Of a stretch of DNA of 64,000 nucleotides, positions 36,736 through 46,523 are shown piece after piece; position 1 is the first letter of the stretch; each line of letters starts with the position of its first letter. Made by a program: the position numbers and the translations under genes. A model generated the notes under the pieces. That model was not told the DNA's origin, searched no databases, and saw only the letters and a program-made list of their open reading frames with translations. Origin of the DNA: Zunongwangia atlantica 22II14-10F7 (lineage in GTDB: Bacteria > Bacteroidota > Bacteroidia > Flavobacteriales > Flavobacteriaceae); NCBI RefSeq assembly GCF_002094855.1, contig NZ_ARYN01000008.1:1-64000 (forward strand), in the 5' to 3' direction.

Positions 36736-37821
36736 ATGATGAGTAGAATTCTCATGATTGTTAGCCTGTGTGCTATGTTCTTAGGCATGGGCTGTGAATC
36801 CCACAAAGAAAGGAAAGAAGAAAAATCCAAGTATCTGGTAACAAGTCCACTTCGAAAAGATACCCTGGTAACCAATCAATACGTTGCACAAATTCAATCT
36901 ATACGAAATATAGAAGTGCGTACGCAAGAGAGAGGTTATCTTGAAGACATTTATGTAGATGAAGGTCAGTTTGTAAAAAAAGGGCAATTAATGTTTAAAA
37001 TTATGCCTAAACTTTACAAAGCTGAATTACAAAGGGCTGAGGCTGAAGCACATTTTGCCCAAATAGAATACGAAAACACCAAACAACTTGCCGATAGTAA
37101 TGTTGTAGCTCCTAACGAGTTAGCAATGGCAAAAGCTAAGTTTGAAAAAGCAAAAGCAGAACAGTCTTTAGCGCAGGTACATTTAGAATTTACAGATATT
37201 AGAGCTCCATTCGACGGGATTGTTGATAGACTTCATTTGAAGTTAGGAAGTTTAGTTGAAGAAGGAGAGTTACTTACCAGTTTATCAGATAACAGCGATA
37301 TGTGGGTGTATTATAACGTCCCAGAAGCTGAATATTTAGATTATCAGCAGGCTGTTCACGAAGATGATACTACTAAAGTAGAATTATTAATGGCTAATAA
37401 CCAGGTTTATAAGCACGATGGTTATGTACAAACTATAGAAGGGGAATTTAATAACGAAACCGGTAATATCGCTTTTAGAGCAAGTTTTCCTAATCCAGAA
37501 GGCTTATTAAGACATGGCGAAACCGGTAGTGTTCTTACCCAGGTTCCTTTTAATAATTCACTATTAATTCCGCAAAAAGCAACTTTCGAGGTACTTAGCA
37601 AACATTATGTATACGTGGTGAACGAAGATCATAAGATAGAATCCAGAGAAATTAGCCTTGCAGGAGAACTTCCGCATATTTATGCAATTAGTGACGGAAT
37701 TTCTGAAGATGATACTATTCTTTTAGAAGGACTTCGTAAGGTTAGAGAAGGAGACGAAATCGAATATGATTTTGAAGACCCTCAAGAGGTTTTAAACCAT
37801 CTAGAACTTTACGCCGAATAA
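36736..37821 (+). CDS. RND efflux adaptor (AcrA/HlyD family), lipoprotein
   Basis: Periplasmic membrane-fusion protein of 361 residues that joins the pump to the outer-membrane channel. The lipobox FLGMGC gives Cys20. The lipoyl halves are visible in RTQERGYLEDIYVDEGQFVK and TDIRAPFDGIVDRLHLKLGS, around a helical hairpin (about 95-140), and beta-barrel and membrane-proximal domains follow. It is the first gene of the tripartite operon and is followed by a 162-base gap that may contain extra regulation. Confidence 0.93.
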   Translation: MMSRILMIVSLCAMFLGMGCESHKERKEEKSKYLVTSPLRKDTLVTNQYVAQIQSIRNIEVRTQERGYLEDIYVDEGQFVKKGQLMFKIMPKLYKAELQRAEAEAHFAQIEYENTKQLADSNVVAPNELAMAKAKFEKAKAEQSLAQVHLEFTDIRAPFDGIVDRLHLKLGSLVEEGELLTSLSDNSDMWVYYNVPEAEYLDYQQAVHEDDTTKVELLMANNQVYKHDGYVQTIEGEFNNETGNIAFRASFPNPEGLLRHGETGSVLTQVPFNNSLLIPQKATFEVLSKHYVYVVNEDHKIESREISLAGELPHIYAISDGISEDDTILLEGLRKVREGDEIEYDFEDPQEVLNHLELYAE

Positions 37822-37983
37822 TTTTTCGGGTATCAATATTATACATTTTCAGCATTAATTTTTTAGCTGAACTACTGGTATAATAATCACTCTGTCGAGT
37901 GAAAAAACTCTGGGCTTAACCCATGAGACCTTTATTAGAAAATAGATTTAATCTCGATCATCGAGTAAAATTTTAAGAAGACT

Positions 37984-40900
37984 ATGTTTAAACGATTTAT
38001 ACATAGACCCGTATTTGCTATTGTTATTTCGATAATAATTGTGTTTATGGGGTCTTTAGCAATAAAACAACTGCCTATATCGCAGTTTCCCCAAATTGCA
38101 CCTACCACAGTAAACATCTTTGTGGCCTATCCCGGGGCAAGTGCAGATGTTTTGGTAAAATCTACCCTAATTACATTAGAGAATTCAATAAACGGGGTAC
38201 AGGGAATGCGGTATCTGGCAACAGATGCCACTAGTGCCGGTGAGGCAACATTACGAGTAATTTTTGAACCAGGTACAGATCCCAACGATGCCGTAGTACG
38301 GGTAAAAACGCGGGTAGACCAGGTAATGCCTTTGCTGCCAGAACTGGTGCAAAGGGAAGGGGTAGTGATTACACCTATCCAACCGAGTATGTTGATGTAT
38401 GTGAACCTCTACTCGAAAAAGGAAAGTATGGATGAAAAATTTCTATACAATTACGCCAATGTAAAAATGATTCCTGAAATAAACAGGATAAAAGGGATCG
38501 CAAGATCCACAATTTTAGGTAGCCGTAAATATGCGATGCGTGTTTGGCTAAATCCAGATAGAATGCGTGCCTATAATGTTTCTGTAGATGAAGTGATGGA
38601 AGCCATGCAAGAGCAAAGTATTGTTGGTAGGCCGGGACGTTTGGGTAGAAGTTCTGGGATTAAAGCCCAGTCTTTAGAATATGTTCTTACCTACAAAGGT
38701 AGATATAGTGAACCTGAAGAGTACGAGAATATTATTGTAAGAGCAAATCCAGAAGGACAAAGCTTACGATTAAAAGATATAGGTAGAGTAGAATTAGGAA
38801 GTGAGTTTTTTGATATTTATTCTAACCTGGACGGTCACCCATCTGCGGCGATCGTATTAAAACAGAGTTACGGTAGTAACGCCAGTGATGTAATTGATGA
38901 AGTTAAGGCTGAATTGGAGAAAATGAAAGAAGATTTTCCTCCGGGTATGGATTATAAGCTTAGCTACGATGTATCACAGTTTTTAGACGCTTCAATAGAG
39001 CAGGTTGTTCATACCTTACGTGATGCATTTATCCTGGTAGCGATTGTGGTGTTTATTTTCTTAGGAGACTGGCGTTCTACCTTAATTCCTATTTTGGCCG
39101 TTCCGGTTTCATTAGTCGGGGCGTTTTTTGTAATTCAATTCTTCGGAATTTCGATTAACCTGGTAACGCTATTTGCATTAGTACTCGCCATTGGTATTGT
39201 GGTAGATGATGCAATTGTTGTCGTCGAGGCGGTGCATGCAAAATTTGATGAATACCCAGATATTTCACCTTATGTAGCCGTAAAACAGGTTTTGGGAGAA
39301 ATCGGGGGAGCAATTATCGCAATTACCGCGGTAATGGTTTCAGTGTTCTTACCAATTTCATTTATGTCTGGACCGGTAGGAACATTCTATAGACAGTTCT
39401 CTATTACCATGGCCAGTTCTATCGTTATTTCAGCAATTATAGCACTTACACTTACACCAGTATTATGTGCGATGCTGCTTAAAAATCATCACGGGAAAGA
39501 GCATAAGCAAAATTTCCTTACTAAAGGTCTGGATAAATTTAATTCAGGATTCGATAAACTTACAGGTAAATATGTAGCGATCTTAAAACGAATGGTAAGC
39601 CGTAGATGGTTAACCTTCGGAATTTTAGTTGCTTTTTGTGCCGGTGTATATTTAGAAAGTCAGGTATTACCTTCTGGTTTTGTGCCAAGTGAAGACCAGG
39701 GAACAATCTATGCAATTATTCAAACCCCTCCTGGAGCAACTTTAGAGCGAACTAACGAAGTTTCCAGAAAATTGCAGGATATCTGTGAAGAGGTTGAAGG
39801 AATCGAATCTGTTGCTTCCTTGGCAGGTTATGAGATTATGACCGAGGGGCGTGGATCTAACGCAGGTACCTGTTTGATCAACCTTAAAAACTGGTCTGAT
39901 CGTAAACATACAGTTACCGAAATTATGGAAGAGCTGGAGGAAAAATCCAAAGACCTAGGTGCGGTTATCGAATTCTTTGAGCCGCCAGCAATTCCAGGTT
40001 TCGGATCTTCAGGTGGTTTTTCTATGCGATTACTTGATGAAAATACTGAAACAGATTATCAGGATTTCGATAAGATCAATCAGGAGTTTATGGAAAACCT
40101 AAGAAAGCGTCCAGAGCTAAAAGGACTGTTTACTTTCTTCGCTGCAAACTATCCGCAGTACGAATTGGAATTCAACAGTGAACTAGCAATGCAAAAAGGA
40201 GTTTCTATTGGTGATGCTATGGAAAACCTGAATATCTTAATTGGTAGTACTTACGAGCAGGGATTCATTAAATATAACCGATTCTTTAAGGTGTATGTTC
40301 AATCAGATCCTCAGTTTAGACGATTGCCTTCAGATATTTTAAATATGTACGTGAAAAACGAGCATGGCGAAATGGTTCCTTATTCAGCATTTATGAAATT
40401 GAAAAAAATGCAGGGGCCAAACGAGGTAACTCGTTTCAATATGTATAATTCGGCTGCCATTCGTGGATTACCGGCTGAAGGTTATACCACGGCAGATGCT
40501 ATCGAGGCGATTAAACAAGTAGCTGAAGATACACTTCCTAAAAATTATGATATCGCCTGGGAAGGTTTATCCTATGACGAAGCGCAGCGCGGTAACGAGT
40601 CGATTTATATTTTCCTAATCGTTTTAGCCTTTGTATACTTTGTACTTGCTGCACAATACGAAAGTTTTATTATTCCATTATCGGTAATATTCTCGCTACC
40701 TGTTGGAGTGTTTGGATCTTTTATGTTGCTAAAGTTAATGGGACTTCAAAACGATATTTACGCTCAAATTGGTTTGATCATGCTGGTAGGATTGCTGGGT
40801 AAAAATGCTGTGTTAATCGTAGAATTTGCGGTGATGAAACACAGCGAAGGCCTCACGATTCTGGAAGCAGCTATAGAAGGAGCCAAGGTTCGTTTTAGAC

Positions 40901-41148
40901 CAATTTTAATGACGTCTTTCGCGTTTATCGCAGGTTTAATTCCGTTGATTGTTGCTACCGGAGCGGGAGCTGTTGGGAATAGAACTTTAGGAGCATCTGC
41001 TCTTGGAGGAATGTTCTTCGGAACCATATTCGGGGTAATTATCGTACCAGGACTTTACTACATCTTTGGAAGTCTTGCTGAAGGAAAATCATTGATTAAA
41101 TACGAAGACGAAAATCCATTAACCGAAGATTTTGATTATGATAAATAA
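37984..41148 (+). CDS. RND multidrug efflux pump, HAE1/AcrB family
   Basis: Inner-membrane proton-driven exporter of 1054 residues, the usual length for the hydrophobe/amphiphile (AcrB/MexB) family. N-terminal FIHRPVFAIVISIIIVFMGS and the central helix block LVLAIGIVVDDAIVVVEAVH, with the two Asp used for proton relay, are typical; AQIGLIMLVGLLGKNAVLIV is the second family signature. Substrate is not predictable. It overlaps the channel gene by 17 bases. Confidence 0.96.
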   Translation: MFKRFIHRPVFAIVISIIIVFMGSLAIKQLPISQFPQIAPTTVNIFVAYPGASADVLVKSTLITLENSINGVQGMRYLATDATSAGEATLRVIFEPGTDPNDAVVRVKTRVDQVMPLLPELVQREGVVITPIQPSMLMYVNLYSKKESMDEKFLYNYANVKMIPEINRIKGIARSTILGSRKYAMRVWLNPDRMRAYNVSVDEVMEAMQEQSIVGRPGRLGRSSGIKAQSLEYVLTYKGRYSEPEEYENIIVRANPEGQSLRLKDIGRVELGSEFFDIYSNLDGHPSAAIVLKQSYGSNASDVIDEVKAELEKMKEDFPPGMDYKLSYDVSQFLDASIEQVVHTLRDAFILVAIVVFIFLGDWRSTLIPILAVPVSLVGAFFVIQFFGISINLVTLFALVLAIGIVVDDAIVVVEAVHAKFDEYPDISPYVAVKQVLGEIGGAIIAITAVMVSVFLPISFMSGPVGTFYRQFSITMASSIVISAIIALTLTPVLCAMLLKNHHGKEHKQNFLTKGLDKFNSGFDKLTGKYVAILKRMVSRRWLTFGILVAFCAGVYLESQVLPSGFVPSEDQGTIYAIIQTPPGATLERTNEVSRKLQDICEEVEGIESVASLAGYEIMTEGRGSNAGTCLINLKNWSDRKHTVTEIMEELEEKSKDLGAVIEFFEPPAIPGFGSSGGFSMRLLDENTETDYQDFDKINQEFMENLRKRPELKGLFTFFAANYPQYELEFNSELAMQKGVSIGDAMENLNILIGSTYEQGFIKYNRFFKVYVQSDPQFRRLPSDILNMYVKNEHGEMVPYSAFMKLKKMQGPNEVTRFNMYNSAAIRGLPAEGYTTADAIEAIKQVAEDTLPKNYDIAWEGLSYDEAQRGNESIYIFLIVLAFVYFVLAAQYESFIIPLSVIFSLPVGVFGSFMLLKLMGLQNDIYAQIGLIMLVGLLGKNAVLIVEFAVMKHSEGLTILEAAIEGAKVRFRPILMTSFAFIAGLIPLIVATGAGAVGNRTLGASALGGMFFGTIFGVIIVPGLYYIFGSLAEGKSLIKYEDENPLTEDFDYDK

Positions 41149-42622
41149 ATTGAAAAAATATAAACGTTTCTCTTATTTAGGCGTTACGGCAGGAATAATG
41201 CTTAGTATAACGTCTTGTGTACCTTCATTATCAGAGAAAACGGCTAATAAAGAGGTTCCCGGGAACTACCATAATTCCCAGGACTCTCTTGCTACAAAAA
41301 GTTTTAATTCGGCCGATACTACAAGCTCAGCTTCGATAGATTGGAAGACATTTTTTGACGATCCTAATTTGGTAGCTTTAATAGACACAGCGCTGGATAA
41401 TAACCAGGAGTTAAATATTATGCTTCAGGAATTAAAAATTGCGCAAAGCGAAGTGCAGGCCAGAAAAGGTGAATATTTACCTTCAATTGGCTTAAAAGCA
41501 GGTGCCGGAATCGATAAAGTGGGTAAATATACTCGCGATGGTGCAGTAGAAGAAAACCTGGAAATTAAAGAAGGAAGAGAATTTCCAGATCCGCTTCCAG
41601 ATTATATGATTGGTCTGAACGCGCAATGGGAAGTAGATATCTGGAACAAACTTCACAACGCTAAAAAGTCTACCGTAATGCGCTATTTATCTAGTGTAGA
41701 AGGTAGAAATTTTATGGTCACAAATATTATTGCTGAAATTGCTAATTCTTACTACGAATTATTGGCCTTGGACAATCAGCTTCAGATTGTGAAGAATAAT
41801 ATCGAAATTCAGGAAAGAGCTTACAGAATCGTAAAATTGCAGATGCAGGCCGCTCGTGTTACTCAGCTTGCGGTAAGTAAATTTAATGCTGAAGTCTTGC
41901 ACACTAAAAGTCTGCAATTTGATATTCAGCAAAGAATTACAGAAACCGAAAATAAGCTGAATTTCCTAGTTGGTCGTTATCCGCAACCAATTGCTCGTAG
42001 TACAGAGGCTTTTGCAGATATGTTACCAAAACAGATCGATGCAGGATTACCATCGCAATTATTACAAAACAGGCCAGATATTAGACAGGCCGAATTTGAG
42101 CTTCAGGCATCAAAATTAGATATTAAAGTTGCCAAAGCCAGATTCTATCCTTCTTTTGGGATTTCAGCAAATATCGGGTATCAGGCTTTTAATCCAGATT
42201 ACCTGCTAAATACGCCAGAGTCTTTAATTTATTCTGTTGCCGGAGATCTGGTAGCACCTTTAGTAAACCGAAATGCCATTAAAGCAGCTTATAAAACTGC
42301 CAATGCAAAACAAATTCAGGCGGCTTTCGATTACGAGCAAACGGTTTTAAAGGCCTATATCGAAGTGGCAAATCAATTAGCAAAAATCGATAATCTTAAG
42401 AAAAGTTATGATCTAAGAGCTGCTGAAGTTGATGCGCTAACCGAATCGATTAAAATCTCGAATAAGTTATTTAGAAATGCAAGAGCTGAATATATGGAAG
42501 TGCTAATGACGCAACGTGATGCTCTGGAATCTAAATTTGATCTTGTAGAAACCAAAATGCAGCAAATGACTGCTGTTGTTAATATGTACCAGGCGCTTGG
42601 TGGCGGCTGGAGCAATGATTAA
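41132..42622 (+). CDS. Outer-membrane efflux channel, NodT/OprM-type lipoprotein
   Basis: Trimeric outer-membrane factor of 496 residues (TolC family, NodT/OprM branch), completing the tripartite pump. The lipobox LSITSC gives Cys29. Two repeated coiled-coil halves are visible, including LNIMLQELKIAQSEVQARKG and RPDIRQAEFELQASKLDIKV. A start at 41138 would be as good as 41132; either overlaps the pump gene. A strong terminator follows at 42655. Confidence 0.95.
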   Translation: MIMINKLKKYKRFSYLGVTAGIMLSITSCVPSLSEKTANKEVPGNYHNSQDSLATKSFNSADTTSSASIDWKTFFDDPNLVALIDTALDNNQELNIMLQELKIAQSEVQARKGEYLPSIGLKAGAGIDKVGKYTRDGAVEENLEIKEGREFPDPLPDYMIGLNAQWEVDIWNKLHNAKKSTVMRYLSSVEGRNFMVTNIIAEIANSYYELLALDNQLQIVKNNIEIQERAYRIVKLQMQAARVTQLAVSKFNAEVLHTKSLQFDIQQRITETENKLNFLVGRYPQPIARSTEAFADMLPKQIDAGLPSQLLQNRPDIRQAEFELQASKLDIKVAKARFYPSFGISANIGYQAFNPDYLLNTPESLIYSVAGDLVAPLVNRNAIKAAYKTANAKQIQAAFDYEQTVLKAYIEVANQLAKIDNLKKSYDLRAAEVDALTESIKISNKLFRNARAEYMEVLMTQRDALESKFDLVETKMQQMTAVVNMYQALGGGWSND

Positions 42623-42654
42623 TTTTTTTTATTGTTTGTTTATTTAAATTGCCG

Positions 42655-42691
42655 AAAAAGCTCTCAGTTTTAATGTTTCTGGGAGCTTTTT
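42655..42691 (+). terminator. Terminator of the efflux operon
   Basis: AAAAAGCTCTCAG pairs with CTGGGAGCTTTTT (one G-U pair), with a T-rich tail. Confidence 0.88.
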
Positions 42692-43417
42692 CTATTTTAC
42701 CCAATCATATTTATTTGGGTGTCTCTAATAAATATGATTTTCGAATAAACGCTACATCCAATTTATCTCAGAAGATTTACTCTGCTTGACGAATTATAGA
42801 TTCTACTCGATTTTATTGGCACCACCAACGGCTATAATACCCAGAGGGAGTTTACTAAAAAATGAGCCCTAATTTTATCGAATTTCACCATGCCTTTTCT
42901 TTAGAAATTTATCTTTCATATTTATCGATTCGCGTTTTTTAGCTCAAACTCATTTTCTTTAAAATCTTCTCTAATTTTTACAAATTTCGGTCACCAAAAA
43001 TCTAATTCACCTATACTCTGTAAGTTAAATTTCACAGGAATTGTTGAATATTTAGATATGATAAACCGTTTTATCTAAGTGTTAAGTCTTATTTATCCTA
43101 GTGTTTAGGATTCCTTTTAAATGTTAATAAGAGAACTGAGGTGATATAGGCTTAGTAGGTTGTCCTAAAATCGATATTGCTTAAAAAACCACTTATTTTT
43201 TAAGATTCTTCAGTAATAAAAGGCTTTTGAGGGCTAAAAATTCAGTAATTATAAGTTTTAGGGGCTTTGCTGGTTTATTTGGTGTATTTAAAGTAGGCAT
43301 AAACTTCATTTAAAACAGCTTCAATTCTTTCTTTATTATTTAGCGCCGTGTTAACAAAAACCTAAAAACAGTGAAGTAATAGTATTAAAAACTAACTCTA
43401 AAAATCAACAAAAAGAA
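42692..43417. other. Long non-coding region upstream of susC
   Basis: Besides the short dispersed element at 42812 this region of over 700 bases holds no convincing gene on either strand. It probably carries the susC promoter and leader in its last part. Confidence 0.5.
42812..42856 (+). repeat. Dispersed element, copy D (45-bp internal deletion derivative)
   Basis: Keeps the first 31 bases (TTTATTGGCACCACCAACGG, then CTATAATACCC) and the last part (GGGAGTTTACT), and lacks the 57 bases in between that hold the later hairpins. The two ends are joined without extra sequence. Confidence 0.8.
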
Positions 43418-43442
43418 CCGCAGAAGCTACCAACAACTGCGG
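43418..43442 (-). terminator. Antisense-oriented terminator-like hairpin in the susC leader
   Basis: CCGCAG (43418-43423) and CTGCGG (43437-43442) form a perfect stem. On the minus strand it is followed by TTCTTTTTG, so it has terminator form only for leftward transcription, 38 bases before the susC ATG. On the plus strand it could be a leader hairpin. Confidence 0.45.
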
Positions 43443-43480
43443 CGATTAATTAAGCATTGTGCAACCAATTACTTAAATAA

Positions 43481-46400
43481 ATGTATTTTAAAATTACACA
43501 TTTAAGATCGAAAAGAGTATTATTTGGACTTTCGGTTTTACTTTTTTCTCAAACTGGCCAGGCTGCAGCCAGTAATTTGCCTGTTATCACCCCTACAATT
43601 AACGGCAAATCAATACAGCAAACAATTAATGGTGTAGTAACAGACGATCAGGGAGTGCCACTTCCGGGAGCTACCGTTATGGTAAAAGGATCTTCAAAAG
43701 GAGTTACTACAAATTTTGATGGGCAATATTCTATAGAAGCACAAGAAGGTGATATTCTTCAGGTGTCTTTTGTAGGTTTTAAAACTTATGAAGTTAAAAT
43801 TACCGGGCAGGCAAATTTCGACGTAGAATTAGAAACAGATAGTGCTTCTTTAGATGAAGTTCTTGTTGTTGGATATGGTACTCAGAAAAAATCAGATTTA
43901 ACAGGATCTGTAAGTGCGGTAAGTGAAGAAGAATTCAATAAAGGGATTAATACTAACCCGGGTAACCTTTTACAAGGTAAAGTTTCTGGTTTAAACGTAA
44001 CTAATGCCAGTGGTGAACCAGGTTCAGGACAGGATATTATTATTCGTGGTGTAGGAACTTTACGTTCAGGAACTTCTCCTTTATATGTAATTGATGGTTT
44101 TGTTTTAGATAACTCTGATAATGGCGTGCCAACAAACCCATTAAACTTTATTAATACTGAAGATATTCAGTCTATCAACGTATTAAAAGATGCTTCTGCT
44201 GCGGCTATTTATGGTTCTCGTGCAGCGAACGGTGTGGTTGTAATTACCACAAAAAAAGGTAAAGCAGGTAGAACACAAATGAATTTTTCTGCTTCTACTG
44301 CTATTTCTTCCATCGCTAATAAAATTGATGTTTTTTCAGCAGATGAATTTAGAGATGTAGTACAGCGCATTGGCGGAAGTTTAAGCGATAATGGTGCAGA
44401 TACCGACTGGCAGGACGAGCTTACCAGAACAGGAATCACCAACGATGTAAACTTCTCGATGAGTGGAGGTACCTCTAACACTTCTTATTTTGCTTCAGTG
44501 GGAGCTAGAGATCAGGAAGGGATTCTTAATAATAGTGATCTTACACGTTATTCAGGAAGAATTAATGTTTCTCAAAAAGGGCTTAACGATCGTTTAAAAG
44601 TAGATTTAAACTTAACAGCAACAAGAACAGAAAACGAGCGTCCTAATATTGGTACGATGGTAAGCAATATGTTGCAATTAAATCCAACTACGCCAGCATA
44701 TACTAATGGAGAGCCAACAGTTTTTGGAACTGGGATTAACCCGTTAATCATCGAAGATATATTTGGAGACTTCTCTAATAATAATAGGATGATTGCCAAT
44801 ATTGCGCCGTCTTTAGAGTTTATCGATGGTTTAACTTATAAATTAAACCTTGGTGTAGATTATTCTAAAACAGATAGAGATCAGCAATATATTCCTTATA
44901 CAGCAGATCCAGATTATGCTGAAGGTTCTATAAGTTCTACTTTTACTACAAATAGAAATACACTGGTAGAGAATACTTTAACTTATGAAACTGAAATTGG
45001 TGATCATGGTTTAAATTTATTGGCAGGACATTCTTATCAGGAATTTTATATTCATGCAAAAGAATACTCGTTTACTAATTTTCCAGATAACGGGATAGAG
45101 CCAAGATACCAGTTAGGAGAAGCTAGAGGAGAAGATAATACGCAATTCTCTAATGCAACTATTAATGAGCTACAATCTTTCTTTGGTAGAATTAATTACG
45201 ATTTTAAAGACAAGTATTTAGTAACGGCTACGGTACGTTCAGATGGTTCTACCAAGTTTGGTGAAAATAACAGATATGCTGTTTTTCCATCTTTCGCTTT
45301 AGGTTGGAATATTCATAAAGAGAACTTCTTAGAAGATTCTGCCTTCAGTAACTTAAAATTTAGAGCCAGTTGGGGTAAATCTGGTAACCAGGAAATCCCT
45401 TCAAAACAAACAAGATTAAGTTACGGTGAAAGTTTTGCAGATAACGACATCTATCCAATGAGTGGTAACGAGATTAATAGAGAAGACTATCCTTATGGTC
45501 TTGTATTTGCTCGTACTGCAAACCCAGATTTACAGTGGGAAGAAACTGCGCAAACTAACATTGGTTTAGATTTTGGATTTTTTAATCAGAAACTTACCGG
45601 TACTTTAGATTACTTCTTAAAAGAAACAACAGATGTTTTATTGTATTTCTCTACTCAGGATCCTATAGATGAGGTTGGGTATACCTGGCAAAACATTCCT
45701 AACATGAAAATTAGAAACTCTGGTTTAGAAGTTTCTTTAGATTATCAAAGTGATAGAACAAGAGATTTCTCTTATAATATAGGTGGTAACTTCTCTTATA
45801 TTAAAAATGAAATTACAGATTCTCCATTTACTATCGTAACTACAGGAACTGCACAGGGATCTGGGCAAACCGGAGCTACAATTAATGGTTACATGAATAA
45901 TCAGCCTATTGGTAATTTCTTTGTAAGACAATTTGAAGGAATAGGAGCAGATGGTTTTAGCCAGTTTACAGATATAAATGGTGATGGGCAAATCGATGAT
46001 AGTGATCGTGTTTCTTCAGGAAGTGCAGTGCCAGATATCATTTATGCATTCTATACCAAATTCAACTATAAAAACTTCTATTTAGGATTAAACTTTAACG
46101 GGGTAAGTGGAAATAAAATTTATAACCACACAAGGATGAGTTTGTTTAATATGACTCAGATTTCTAACTCCTTAAATACTACAGATCAGGCAGTAGAATT
46201 TCCTAACGAAGATCCTAGTAATAGTAATACCGTGTCAACAAGATATCTTGAGGACGGAAGCTTCTTACGTTTAAATAACGCAACTTTAGCTTACGATCTT
46301 CAACCAGAAGCAATTGGTTTAGGAGATTGGATTAACAGTCTTAGATTTTCTGTAACCGGACAAAATCTGTTTGTAATTTCAGATTACAGCGGTTTCGATC

Positions 46401-46507
46401 CAGAGTTAAACACAGGTAGTTCAAGCGATTCCAGATCTTATGGTATCGATTATTATACGTATCCAAAAGCTAGAACATTTGTTTTTGGTTTAAATGTATC
46501 CTTCTAA
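43481..46507 (+). CDS. SusC/RagA-family TonB-dependent outer-membrane transporter
   Basis: TonB-dependent transporter of 1008 residues. Signal peptide, then a carboxypeptidase-D-like N-terminal domain (NGVVTDDQGVPLPGATVMVK, about 50-130), the plug with LDEVLVVGYGTQKKSDLTGS and SPLYVIDGFV, and a beta barrel ending TFVFGLNVSF with the C-terminal Phe. It should import a ligand captured by the SusD lipoprotein encoded next. The following phosphatase genes point to phosphorylated compounds, rather than glycans, as the target; this is inference from context. No sigma/anti-sigma pair is adjacent. Confidence 0.95.
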   Translation: MYFKITHLRSKRVLFGLSVLLFSQTGQAAASNLPVITPTINGKSIQQTINGVVTDDQGVPLPGATVMVKGSSKGVTTNFDGQYSIEAQEGDILQVSFVGFKTYEVKITGQANFDVELETDSASLDEVLVVGYGTQKKSDLTGSVSAVSEEEFNKGINTNPGNLLQGKVSGLNVTNASGEPGSGQDIIIRGVGTLRSGTSPLYVIDGFVLDNSDNGVPTNPLNFINTEDIQSINVLKDASAAAIYGSRAANGVVVITTKKGKAGRTQMNFSASTAISSIANKIDVFSADEFRDVVQRIGGSLSDNGADTDWQDELTRTGITNDVNFSMSGGTSNTSYFASVGARDQEGILNNSDLTRYSGRINVSQKGLNDRLKVDLNLTATRTENERPNIGTMVSNMLQLNPTTPAYTNGEPTVFGTGINPLIIEDIFGDFSNNNRMIANIAPSLEFIDGLTYKLNLGVDYSKTDRDQQYIPYTADPDYAEGSISSTFTTNRNTLVENTLTYETEIGDHGLNLLAGHSYQEFYIHAKEYSFTNFPDNGIEPRYQLGEARGEDNTQFSNATINELQSFFGRINYDFKDKYLVTATVRSDGSTKFGENNRYAVFPSFALGWNIHKENFLEDSAFSNLKFRASWGKSGNQEIPSKQTRLSYGESFADNDIYPMSGNEINREDYPYGLVFARTANPDLQWEETAQTNIGLDFGFFNQKLTGTLDYFLKETTDVLLYFSTQDPIDEVGYTWQNIPNMKIRNSGLEVSLDYQSDRTRDFSYNIGGNFSYIKNEITDSPFTIVTTGTAQGSGQTGATINGYMNNQPIGNFFVRQFEGIGADGFSQFTDINGDGQIDDSDRVSSGSAVPDIIYAFYTKFNYKNFYLGLNFNGVSGNKIYNHTRMSLFNMTQISNSLNTTDQAVEFPNEDPSNSNTVSTRYLEDGSFLRLNNATLAYDLQPEAIGLGDWINSLRFSVTGQNLFVISDYSGFDPELNTGSSSDSRSYGIDYYTYPKARTFVFGLNVSF

Positions 46508-46523
46508 TTATAAAAGAGTAAAG

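Noticed and set aside
44209-44481. Minus-strand frame inside susC as an antisense gene
   Set aside because: Composition follows the susC codons; an antisense RNA remains possible, but not this protein.
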